This document shows positions 36,883 to 43,583 of a stretch of DNA of 64,000 nucleotides, one piece after another. Made by a program: the position numbers and the translations under genes. Positions within the stretch are counted from its first letter, which is position 1. Each line of letters opens with the position of its first letter. Source of the DNA: Pantoea alhagi (GTDB lineage Bacteria > Pseudomonadota > Gammaproteobacteria > Enterobacterales > Enterobacteriaceae); contig NZ_CP019706.1 of NCBI RefSeq assembly GCF_002101395.1, positions 1,364,001 to 1,428,000 of the forward strand. Direction: 5' to 3'. The notes under the pieces are model-generated. The model had not been told where the DNA came from, searched no databases, and saw only the letters and a program-made list of their open reading frames with translations.

Positions 36883-38034
36883 ATGTCCGATAAGCTTGTT
36901 CAACGGCTGCAGGCTATTGATGCGCTGCGTGGCCTGGTGATCCTGTTAATGCTGCTGGATCACGTGCGTGAAACCTTCTATCTGCATAAACAGCTCGCCG
37001 ATCCGATTGATGTCGCCAATACCGATCCGGCGTTGTTCATCAGTCGTACTCTGGCGCATCTGTGCGCACCGGTTTTTGTGTTTTTAACCGGCCTCTCCGC
37101 CGCGCTTTATCAGCAAAAAAAGCAGAGCCGTAAAGCCGTTTCGCTGTTCCTGCTGAAGCGCGGCCTGGTGCTGGTGGTACTGGAACTGACGCTGGTTAAC
37201 TTCGCCTGGACCTTCAGCTTCCCCCCGGAAGTGCTCTATTTACAGGTAATTTGGGCGATTGGCCTGAGTATGCTGGCGCTTGGCGGGCTGCTGTGGCTGC
37301 CGCTTTGGGCTATCGTCACCGTCGGGGTTGTGCTGGTGGCGGGACATAATCTACTCGACCATATTCATGCTGCATCCGGTACGTTCTGGCATCTGCCATG
37401 GGCGATTTTGCACGATCGCGGCTGGATTGAATTAGGCGATTCGCTGCGGATGCGTACGTCCTATCCGGTGCTGCCGTGGATTGGCGTCATTGCGCTGGGC
37501 TACTGTGCGGGCCAGCTCTGGCAACCGGCCTGCAACCGCGCAACACGCGGCAAAATATTTCTGACCAGCGCCGCCAGCCTGCTGGGGCTGTTCGTGCTGC
37601 TACGTTTGCTTAACGGCTATGGTGAAAAACCGTGGCAGGCAGGCAATACGCTGGGCGAAAGCGCAATGGCGTTTTTTAATATCACCAAATATCCGCCCTC
37701 GCTGCTGTTTATCTGCCTGACGCTGGCAGTCGGCCTGACGCTGCTGGCGCTGTTTGAACGTATCGAAGAGCGCAGTCGTACTATTGCCTGGCTGGCGGTA
37801 TTTGGCAGCGCGCCGATGTTTTTCTATTTGCTGCATCTTTACGTTCTGAAAGGCATGTATCTGGTCGCTGAGGCAAGCTGGGGGAAAAATCAGGGTGACT
37901 GGTTCGGCTTCGATGCCGTCTGGCAACTGTGGTTCTGTATGCTGCTGCTGGCACTGCTGCTGTGGTGGCCGGTACGCGCCTTTGCCCGACTGAAGCAACA
38001 AAGGCGTGATATCCGCTGGCTGAAATATTTCTGA
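36883..38034 (+). CDS. DUF1624/heparan-alpha-glucosaminide N-acetyltransferase-like membrane protein
   Basis: The 383-residue protein has about ten membrane helices. The N-terminal QRLQAIDALRGLVILLMLLD segment and the following DHVRETFY are typical of the HGSNAT/YeiB catalytic group, in which an early-helix aspartate and a nearby histidine take part in acyl transfer. It likely moves acetyl groups across the inner membrane to an unknown acceptor, or it is an uncharacterized relative. It is a single gene with its own promoter region, divergent from the crcB riboswitch. Confidence 0.82.
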   Translation: MSDKLVQRLQAIDALRGLVILLMLLDHVRETFYLHKQLADPIDVANTDPALFISRTLAHLCAPVFVFLTGLSAALYQQKKQSRKAVSLFLLKRGLVLVVLELTLVNFAWTFSFPPEVLYLQVIWAIGLSMLALGGLLWLPLWAIVTVGVVLVAGHNLLDHIHAASGTFWHLPWAILHDRGWIELGDSLRMRTSYPVLPWIGVIALGYCAGQLWQPACNRATRGKIFLTSAASLLGLFVLLRLLNGYGEKPWQAGNTLGESAMAFFNITKYPPSLLFICLTLAVGLTLLALFERIEERSRTIAWLAVFGSAPMFFYLLHLYVLKGMYLVAEASWGKNQGDWFGFDAVWQLWFCMLLLALLLWWPVRAFARLKQQRRDIRWLKYF

Positions 38035-38093
38035 TCGGTAAGTGATGGTTATACTGACCCGCCTTTAACCTGGCGGGTCATACTGGCGATAAC

Positions 38094-38246
38094 TTATCGC
38101 TCCCGATGTGCCGCTTCCTGCAACTTTAACCGCGTTTCTTGAAAAAGCATTTTGCTCAGATCAGCATGAGCATGGATGGTTGGATGCATGTCATCCCAAA
38201 AGATAAATTTGCTGCCGCTGCTTTCCAGCCCTGTACTGCAGGCACA
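38094..38246 (-). pseudogene. C-terminal remnant of a GDSL/SGNH esterase
   Basis: Reading the minus strand gives about 50 codons, containing STGLESSGSKFIFWDDMHPT and ending AAHRER then TAA at 38094-38096. The FWDDMHPT block with a following histidine is block V of GDSL lipases and esterases, containing the catalytic Asp and His. The N-terminal GDSL block and the rest are missing; upstream the similarity fades before the Tn3-like repeat at 38549. It is a truncated gene at the border of the plasmid-derived region. Confidence 0.7.
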
Positions 38247-38548
38247 CCTGAACAGACGGATAGCCTGAATATGCCTATCTGTGATGCGCTCAGCGGAGCC
38301 AGTTGATTAAGTGGGAAAAATATTATCGTCTGCCGGAAAGAAGTTATTGAATACGTAGCTTTGGCATACTAAAGCATTTCCCGGACGTTAACTTTTAACA
38401 CCCCAATGCAATAAGCGTTCTGGCAAAATAAATTGATAAAAAAGCATCAACAACATTCTTGCAAATAACAATCTTTACTCATCAATAATTAGCTGATGAT
38501 AATTACGCCAATTGAACCGACAAGTTATTTTCGCTTATCAGCCTATTA
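38247..38548. other. Gene-free AT-rich sequence left of the Tn3-like repeat
   Basis: No convincing coding region, RNA gene or terminator was seen in these 302 bases. The sequence turns clearly AT-rich from about 38,400. The last five bases before the Tn3-type repeat, TATTA (38544-38548), could be one half of a 5-base target duplication, but no matching partner copy was recognised on the other side. Confidence 0.4.
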
Positions 38549-38586
38549 GGGGTTAGTTTGGATATCGAAAATTATTGTACGTTAAG
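38549..38586 (+). mobile_element. Tn3-family 38-bp terminal repeat
   Basis: This sequence begins GGGGTTAGTTTGGATATCG and ends TGTACGTTAAG, exactly 38 bases. Tn3-family terminal repeats are typically 38 bases, start with GGGG and end with (A)CGTTAAG, and Tn3 itself ends ACGTTAAG. The first part recurs perfectly in the same orientation at 41075-41097, next to a Tn3-type transposase remnant. It marks the left boundary of the plasmid-derived segment. Confidence 0.72.
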
Positions 38587-38686
38587 GTGGTTTTTTTACC
38601 TCTGAGCTGTGGTAGAGCCTGACCACTTTGACAGGCAGCTTTGTGCGAAAAGCGCACTCCAGTCTTAAATTAAAACTGCACATTAA

Positions 38687-39061
38687 GAATTCAAAAAATC
38701 TCTGAAATATAGCGCGCTTCTCGGCCACGACCGGAAGCTGTCCTCAGCCATGAGCCTGCGCACGAAAGGGATGGTGCGGATGGTCAGCCAGACGTGGCTG
38801 ACCATCGTACTGGCGTCGGTCCTGCTGATCGCCTCCAGCGCGGGCATTCTGTGGTGGCAGGGGCAGCAGATACTCGACAACTACACGAGCATCCGGGAGC
38901 AGAAGGACGTGCTGGAGAAGCTGAACGCGAGAACGTGGGGCGTGAGATACCAGGAAGACAACCAGGAGCGCTTTCTGGTGCTGCCGGAAGGCGTGAAAGC
39001 GGACATGAACTGGACGTTCGACAACGGCAGGAAAAACGGCATCAGACTGATGCAGAAGTAG
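38687..39061 (+). pseudogene. mbeB: MbeB-like mobilization protein, N-terminally truncated
   Basis: An open frame with no N-terminal counterpart ends at TAG 39059-39061. From ATG 38750 it encodes TWLTIVLASVLLIASSAGIL (one membrane helix), then RTWGVRYQEDNQERFLVLPEG, which matches the C-terminal half of MbeB/MobB of ColE1-type plasmids. The N-terminal coiled-coil half is missing. It is nested in the mbeA frame as in ColE1. In such plasmids MbeB helps the relaxosome. A shortened membrane protein could still be made from 38750. Confidence 0.75.
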
Positions 39062-39390
39062 AGCAGCATGTCGGAGCTGGAAAAACAGTTGCTGAGCGCA
39101 TTAGAGCAGCTACAGCAGGACTACTCGAAAAGGCTGGACGAGTGGGAGAACGCCTTCGCGGAATGGCGGACGATGTCTGGTCTTATGCAACGGGAGAACG
39201 CGGCGCTGAGCGAGCGCGTCACGGGCTTGAGCAGGCAGGTGCAGAGTTTGAGCGAGCAGCTGCGCCGGTTGTCGAGCGGCTGAACGCCGCGGAGCTGCGC
39301 CAGCAGCAGGAGCGCGCGGCGCAGCACCAGAAAGCGCTGGAGCTTGAGCGATCACAGAGACAGCGAAGCTACGACGGTCCGTCGCTGTGA
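38713..39390 (+). pseudogene. mbeA: C-terminal remnant of a ColE1-type relaxase (MbeA)
   Basis: A 225-codon open frame begins after TAG at 38710-38712 and ends with TGA 39388-39390. It overlaps mbeB and mbeD in another frame, the unusual arrangement of ColE1-like mobilization regions. The last part (for example GERGAERARHGLEQAGAEFE and ELRQQQERAAQHQKALELER) resembles the helical MbeA tail. The catalytic N-terminal domain with tyrosine and histidines is absent, so no relaxase activity remains. Confidence 0.72.
39068..39283 (+). CDS. mbeD: MbeD-like mobilization/entry exclusion protein
   Basis: The 71-residue protein starts MSELEKQLLSALEQLQQDYS and is helical and coiled-coil-like, closely resembling MbeD/MobD of ColE1-type plasmids. 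In ColE1 it is a mobilization protein, also linked to entry exclusion. The gene is complete, begins 7 bases after the mbeB stop and lies within the mbeA frame. Its function without relaxase and origin of transfer is doubtful. Confidence 0.8.
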   Translation: MSELEKQLLSALEQLQQDYSKRLDEWENAFAEWRTMSGLMQRENAALSERVTGLSRQVQSLSEQLRRLSSG

Positions 39391-39616
39391 CAAACCGGAG
39401 AAAACAAGGCTTTCGGCGGTCATCTGTACTGAAAGCCTGAGCCATTCACCCAGTTGCATGACTATGCGTTCCGGGGAAATTTATCGGACGCAAAAGAGTC
39501 TTTTTACCGGGAGCTTTGCTGCCGGTTTTACCTGTCAGGCATCATATTTGTGCTGAATGTGCCTGATTCTACGCTGTGGTGTCCGTTATTGGCTATCAGA
39601 TCGTAGGATGTCCCTT
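39391..39616. other. Intergenic region of the plasmid remnant with hairpins
   Basis: No gene is seen. A hairpin of GGCTTTC and GAAAGCC (39410-39438) could end leftward or rightward transcripts. A second stretch near 39508-39533 (ACCGGGAGC...GCTGCCGGT) can also fold. These lie between the mobilization remnant and the stop codon of the AT-rich 230-aa gene. Confidence 0.4.
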
Positions 39617-40309
39617 TTAATAAGCCAAGGATTTCATTATGGAAACAATCCGCTCTTCCCCACGTAAACCCATTGATGCAATTAGTGCCTTGTTTATTTT
39701 TTCGCTAACAAGGAAATAGAGCATTTCCATATTGTTGTTGTATAGGGTTGAATATAGTGCTGGTGATATTATTTTAAGGTTCCTTGCGGCCATGGCTGCC
39801 GCTTGTATTTTACCGTAAAGTGATGCTAGGGTTACTACCAATAGCGCATATTTATTTATTTGAGCCATAACCTCAGTTTTGAAGTGAAATGAGTTCACTA
39901 CGATAATGGATAGTGCGTTTGCTATTGATACCTTAGTAGACATTCCGCCATAATAATTAGAGAGTACTTTGGCTAGTGACGCATTGAGAGAGCCAATTTG
40001 ATTGTTGTTTATGAATTTTAACTCTTCTTCTAAATACATCCTTATCATATCGGCGATTATGTCTTTCCGATTGTATATTTCAAATATGTTTTTTAAGAAA
40101 CGCTTGTCTTCAGTTTTTAATTGAGCGCATACATCCGCATAACTATCGAAAAAGCATGAGCCATACCATGATGCTCTTTCCAGACCTGAATGGACATCTC
40201 CCAAGACACTGCGGTTGTTCTGTGCTACACCGTCTACAGCACGATTAAGTGCTATAGCTGCTTTTTTGTCATTCTCCATTTTAAATTTTAATATAGATGA
40301 TATAGACAT
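39617..40309 (-). CDS. Unknown 230-aa helical protein, possible toxin or effector
   Basis: I do not recognise this protein. It starts MSISSILKFKMENDKK, is almost all helical in appearance, and has two hydrophobic stretches in its second half (SIANALSIIVVNSF and YALLVVTLASLYGKIQAAAM). The gene is markedly AT-rich compared with chromosomal neighbours. ATG 40309 has an AGGAAAG site; a longer frame starts at 40357. It is divergent from two overlapping small membrane-protein genes, all inside a ColE1-type plasmid remnant. This layout fits a membrane-active toxin with immunity proteins, but that is inference; an exclusion or regulatory role is possible. Confidence 0.65.
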   Translation of the reverse strand: MSISSILKFKMENDKKAAIALNRAVDGVAQNNRSVLGDVHSGLERASWYGSCFFDSYADVCAQLKTEDKRFLKNIFEIYNRKDIIADMIRMYLEEELKFINNNQIGSLNASLAKVLSNYYGGMSTKVSIANALSIIVVNSFHFKTEVMAQINKYALLVVTLASLYGKIQAAAMAARNLKIISPALYSTLYNNNMEMLYFLVSEKINKALIASMGLRGEERIVSIMKSLAY

Positions 40310-40374
40310 TGTCAGCTTTCCTTTTCCATGATAAAAACGTTGGGATTTTATAATCATATCATGAGGTCTTTGTT

Positions 40375-40623
40375 TTGAAAAAATGGATTTTAGCTATCAT
40401 TTCATTTGTTGTTTTGTTTTGCTTGATTACGGTTATTCTTTTTGAATCTGTATTTAGGTTTATGACAGCTGATTTTGTTATTAATGCAATGGATCGCCTT
40501 GAGTTTTTAGGCGTTCATGCATCCCTAGAAACTTTAACTGTAATATTGGTTTTGATTTCTTTTGTGTGTTCATTTATTATGTCGCTATTGGTTTTTGTAA
40601 AATGTAAAAAGGTGCACCAATGA
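40375..40623 (+). CDS. Small membrane protein (82 aa), possible immunity protein
   Basis: The protein has two strong membrane helices (about residues 4-31 and 54-74) joined by a short loop and ends in a basic tail. The start is TTG at 40375, with GAGG about 9 bases upstream; no better start is seen. The ATG of the next gene overlaps its stop (ATGA), so the pair is translationally coupled. The gene is AT-rich, like its divergent 230-aa neighbour, about 65 bases away. Its size and topology fit an immunity protein, but no family was recognised. Confidence 0.62.
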   Translation: MKKWILAIISFVVLFCLITVILFESVFRFMTADFVINAMDRLEFLGVHASLETLTVILVLISFVCSFIMSLLVFVKCKKVHQ

Positions 40624-40811
40624 GATTTATTCCTAAGTTCATTGCTGGGAGTGTTGGGTATATTGGTGCTCACGCGATAATTGTTTTTCTTTTTTTGTTT
40701 TACTATTTTATAGTTCCCGACTATTGGTTCTTGTGTACTTTTTTTACGGTTATTATTTGGGGTGGTATCAGTATATATTTTGCCATTAAAAAGGAAAGGT
40801 CTGGGGGCTGA
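40620..40811 (+). CDS. Small membrane protein (63 aa), possible immunity protein
   Basis: The 63-residue product is nearly all membrane helix (two segments, about residues 8-31 and 36-54), with a charged C-terminal end. It starts at ATG 40620, overlapping the stop of the preceding gene. No family was recognised. Two small membrane proteins made together, opposite to an unknown helical protein, suggests a protective membrane complex, but this remains inference. Confidence 0.6.
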   Translation: MRFIPKFIAGSVGYIGAHAIIVFLFLFYYFIVPDYWFLCTFFTVIIWGGISIYFAIKKERSGG

Positions 40812-40895
40812 ATTACAGATGTGCGAAACTGCACGCTAAGTACGTTTTTTGGACAATGTAATGGTGATTATTTTCAGAACCCTGAATTATGATCC

Positions 40896-41074
40896 TTGAG
40901 ATCCTTTCATTCTGCGAGTAGTCTCATGTCTAGAAACGAAAAAAACACCTGGGGAGGTGGTTTTCCGAAGGTTCAGTAAGTTGGGGAACTTCTGAACCGT
41001 GGTAACAGTCTTGTGCGAGACATGTCACCAAATCTGTCCTTCCAGTGTAGCCGTAGTCAGGCCACCACTTCAAT
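40896..41074 (+). promoter_or_regulatory. ColE1-type RNAII promoter and truncated primer start
   Basis: The promoter has TTGAGA at 40896-40901, a 17-base spacer and TAGTCT at 40919-40924. It aligns with the RNAII promoter of pMB1/ColE1 (TTGAGATCC...CTGCG then TAATCT). The transcribed region continues with the familiar GTAGCCGTAG-CAGGCCACCACTTC block, but stops at 41073 where the Tn3-like repeat begins. The primer RNA is therefore cut after about 145 bases and the replication start region is missing. The origin cannot fire. Confidence 0.85.
40937..41037 (-). ncRNA. ColE1-type antisense RNAI
   Basis: The minus strand from 41037 reads ACAGATTTGG and folds into the three classical stem-loops of RNAI. 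The second is GGTTCAG...CTGAACC (40970-40997). The third is CACCT-CCCC-AGGTG (40946-40959), followed by TTTTTTT as terminator. Its promoter is intact: TTGAAG at 41068-41073 and TACACT about 17 bases on, the same as in pMB1. RNAI normally pairs with RNAII and blocks primer formation. Here its gene ends one base before a Tn3-like repeat, yet all of it is preserved. Confidence 0.88.
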
Positions 41075-41097
41075 GGGTTAGTTTGGATATCGAAAAT
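41075..41097 (+). mobile_element. Second, truncated copy of the Tn3-type terminal repeat
   Basis: These 23 bases are identical to 38550-38572, in the same orientation. After 41097 the match ends and Tn3-like transposase sequence begins. The sequence abuts the -35 element of the RNAI promoter. It appears to be the outer part of a second Tn3-family end whose inner part was deleted and joined to the tnpA remnant. Confidence 0.75.
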
Positions 41098-41930
41098 CCG
41101 GCAGAACAACGTGATAATCCCCGCGATTGATGTCGTGGAACGACCTGTGCGGAGGCCATGGCTGGCGGAGATAAAATCGTATTTCAGACTCTGAATGCCC
41201 CGTTAACTCCGGTGCACAGGGATGCCCTGGATCGTTTACTTGAGTCATCAGATAATCAGCCCTCCAGGCTGATATGACTTCTGCAACCGCCGGGTAAAAT
41301 CAATGGTAAGAATGTGCTGCAACATCTTGATCGGCTCAGTAGCATTGAATCGCTGGCATTACCTGAAGGTATAGATCGTACCATTCACCAGAACCGGTTG
41401 CTGAAACTGGCGCGGGAAGGCCGAAAGATGAGTAGCCGGGATTTGACCCGATTTTCAGCAGCCCGCCGTCATGCGATCCTGGTCTGCGTGCTGGAAGAAG
41501 CCAGAGCCACACTGACAGACGAAGTGATTGAGCTGCATGAGCGAATGCTGAACAGCCTTTTCAGCAAAGCCAAAAGAACACAGGCTGAGCGCCTTCAGCA
41601 GACCGGAAAGCTGATCCAGTCCAAACTGAGGCAGTACATCGATGTCGGTCAGGCGCTGGTTGTGATCAAGGATATGTACCGGAAGCAGTCACGTAAAGTT
41701 CCGGCGACAGCGCCGCTTGAGTTTGTCCCTGAAAGCTGGCGCAAGGTGGTGATTACACCTGCGGGTATTGACCGGCAGTATTATGAATTTTGTGCGCTCA
41801 ACGAGCTTAAAGGGGCGTTGCGCTCCGGGGATATCTGGGTTAAAGGCTCGCGCCGCTACAGCGGGGACAAAGGCGTAAAGATAGCATTGCTGCTTCGCAG
41901 AGACCTGGTGAAAGGCACGTCTCTCATGAA
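41098..41930 (+). pseudogene. Degenerate Tn3-family transposase (tnpA) fragment
   Basis: Several blocks match Tn3 TnpA in order: VIIPAIDVVER, FQTLNAPLTPVHRDALDRLL, LLQPPG, LPEGIDRTIHQNRLLKLARE, VTPAGIDRQYYEFCALNELK and LRSGDIWVKGSRRY. The frame shifts at about 41143, has a nonsense codon TGA at 41275-41277 (where the family has Trp), and lacks a large internal part at about 41680-41700, where GQAL is joined to KDM and RKVPATAP. The catalytic DDE core is incomplete. It is a decayed transposase, and the open frame beyond 41930 is not transposase-like. Confidence 0.85.
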
Positions 41931-41997
41931 CCAAAAAGATGTAAAACAGAGAGCCTGCTCCGGCGCCAGCAGAAGGGCCGACGCCGGTAAAATCAAA

Positions 41998-42180
41998 TCA
42001 ACGTACCTGAGAGGAGGCATTCACAGGTTCGAAGGCATGACAATGCCGCCGCAGCCATTGCGCAGAACGAAAAACCGCGCCGCCGTTACGGAACAGCAGC
42101 CAGGCCACTTTACCTTTCTTCAACACGACAAAGGATCCCAGATGGGGAAGCTCACGGGATCGTAACCATGTGGTATTCAT
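41998..42180 (-). CDS. Small basic hypothetical protein (60 aa)
   Basis: The 60-residue protein starts MNTTWLRSRELPHLGSFVVL and is rich in Arg, with a central hydrophobic part (LGSFVVLKKGKVAWLLF). The start codon at 42180 has a very good ribosome site, GGAGGAG, 7 bases upstream, which supports expression. I do not recognise the family. It lies antisense to the false extension of the transposase frame, right at the border where the plasmid/transposon remnant ends and the chromosome resumes. Confidence 0.6.
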   Translation of the reverse strand: MNTTWLRSRELPHLGSFVVLKKGKVAWLLFRNGGAVFRSAQWLRRHCHAFEPVNASSQVR

Positions 42181-42574
42181 CAGTCATCTCCTCCGTTATA
42201 AATTAGCTTGCTGAATAATTAAAGACCAAACAAAACGAAACGGCCTCCTTTTTTTCACTGATCCGACCTGCGGAAAACGCGTTGTGATCCTGAGCCAGAA
42301 ATCGTGTGTGACTGGTAGCCGAAGAGGCCTTTCTGGCATTAACAGGCGAAGCGCCAGATATATATGCAGGCGTCATTCATAAAATATAACATTTCCATTT
42401 ACCCGTTATGTAACGCGAACTTACGCCCTATAAAATGTCATAAGAAAAACTTTTACCTGCCATCGCCTTGCAATATTATTCTCAACCGCTAAATTTAAAA
42501 ACGTTGGATGCGCATATATTTATCGCCCACTGATAAATATATGCATTCTGTTAATACACACGAGGAGAAATAAT
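42181..42574. other. Intergenic region between the remnant and yciG
   Basis: No gene is visible in these 394 bases. The part up to about 42,300 holds the upstream region of the small minus-strand gene. The part after 42,380 is AT-rich and probably carries the yciG promoter, which in E. coli depends on the stationary-phase sigma factor. No palindromic end or transposon repeat matching 38549-38586 was found here. Confidence 0.5.
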
Positions 42575-42739
42575 ATGACTCAGCATCGTGGTGGTTCAGG
42601 TAACTTTGCAGAAGATCGTGAAAAAGCCTCTGAAGCCGGTAAGAAAGGCGGCCAACAAAGCGGCGGTAACTTTAAAAATGACCGCGAAAAAGCCTCTGAA
42701 GCAGGCAAAAAAGGCGGACAGAATAGCCGCCGCAGCTAA
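42575..42739 (+). CDS. yciG: KGG-repeat stress protein YciG
   Basis: The 54-residue protein has the pattern of E. coli YciG: MTQHRGGSGNFAEDREKASE followed by two copies of the AGKKGGQ-S/N repeat. The product is small, highly hydrophilic and probably disordered. In enterobacteria yciG is strongly induced by RpoS in stationary phase, and has been tied to surface motility and stress survival. An AGGAG site is present upstream of ATG 42575. A yciF gene lies 318 bases further on, as part of the same stress cluster. Confidence 0.92.
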   Translation: MTQHRGGSGNFAEDREKASEAGKKGGQQSGGNFKNDREKASEAGKKGGQNSRRS

Positions 42740-43057
42740 TTTAAAAGTGGGTAACTCCCTGTAAAAATTAGTTAAACCCGTGGTGCGCCCTGGCGTACTG
42801 CGGGTAAGCGTGTTACTTCTTGCGTCAGTTCTGTTTTCTCCGTCTTATTACCTTGTTTATATCAGGCTATTTCCTGCTTTTTATTAATAAGCACGGCAGC
42901 GAAGACTTTATTTAAAACAAGCGAGGCGGTAGCAGCAGGATGAATCCTAATCTCATCATTCTGCCGTTGCAGTTGTTTATTTTTGTCTATACTGAAATGA
43001 ACAGGGCACGCCATCCCTGAACTTATAAATTATTATCCTTTGGTTATGGAGATTACG
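42740..43057. other. Intergenic region between yciG and yciF
   Basis: I see no gene or clear terminator. A weak CCCG...CGGG pairing near 42778-42805 may end the yciG transcript. The stretch ends with the GGAG ribosome site of the ferritin-like gene at 43046. Confidence 0.45.
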
Positions 43058-43534
43058 ATGAGTATTAAAACGCTGGAAGATATGTTTATTCACGATCTGT
43101 CTGATGTTTACAGCGCTGAGAAGCAAATTAGCCGTGCCCTGCCGAAATTGGCGCGTGCCGCTAGCGATGAGAATCTTATCGAAGCATTCAAAACTCATTT
43201 GGAAGAAACCCAGGGCCAGATCGAGCGTCTTGATCAGCTGGTAGAAGCGACTCCTGAAGTGCGCATTAAACGTATGAAATGTCATGCGATGGAAGGCCTG
43301 GTAGAAGAAGCGCAGGAAATCATCGATTCCGTCGAGAAAGGCGTGGTGCGTGATGCTGGCCTGATCGGCGCAGCGCAGAAAGTGGAACACTACGAAATCG
43401 CGGCTTACGGCACGCTGCGTGCACTGGCACAGAAGCTGGGCTATACAGAAGCGGCTCGCCTGCTGGAAGAAACGCTGCAGGAAGAGAAAGCGACCGATGA
43501 AAAACTCACCCTTATTGCTGAAAAAGCGCAGTAA
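43058..43534 (+). CDS. yciF: Ferritin-like DUF892 protein (YciF-type)
   Basis: The 158-residue protein aligns with E. coli YciF: KTLEDMFIHDLSDVYSAEKQ, HLEETQGQIERLDQ and KVEHYEIAAYGTLRALAQKLG are conserved. The DUF892 fold is a four-helix bundle with ferritin-like metal sites (Glu and His of KVEHYE). It is a stress-induced cytoplasmic protein of unclear chemistry. The ATG at 43058 has GGAG upstream, and an upstream TTG frame is rejected. E. coli has yciG-yciF-yciE in a row; yciE was not found here. Confidence 0.9.
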   Translation: MSIKTLEDMFIHDLSDVYSAEKQISRALPKLARAASDENLIEAFKTHLEETQGQIERLDQLVEATPEVRIKRMKCHAMEGLVEEAQEIIDSVEKGVVRDAGLIGAAQKVEHYEIAAYGTLRALAQKLGYTEAARLLEETLQEEKATDEKLTLIAEKAQ

Positions 43535-43583
43535 CGGTTGAGTAGCAGTCAGGTCATGGGGCCTGACTGCTCATCTTTTTCAC

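Noticed and set aside
38550..41097. The 23-base direct repeat as an att or dif-type recombination site
   Set aside because: It does not resemble dif or cer sites, and no integrase or Xer-type gene is near. The left copy extends to a 38-base GGGG...ACGTTAAG sequence typical of Tn3-family ends, which explains it better.
41314..42165. A single 283-codon plus-strand gene
   Set aside because: Only the first part is transposase-like, and it starts inside a frameshifted remnant. The part after 41930 has no transposase character and is antisense to a 60-aa gene with a strong ribosome site.
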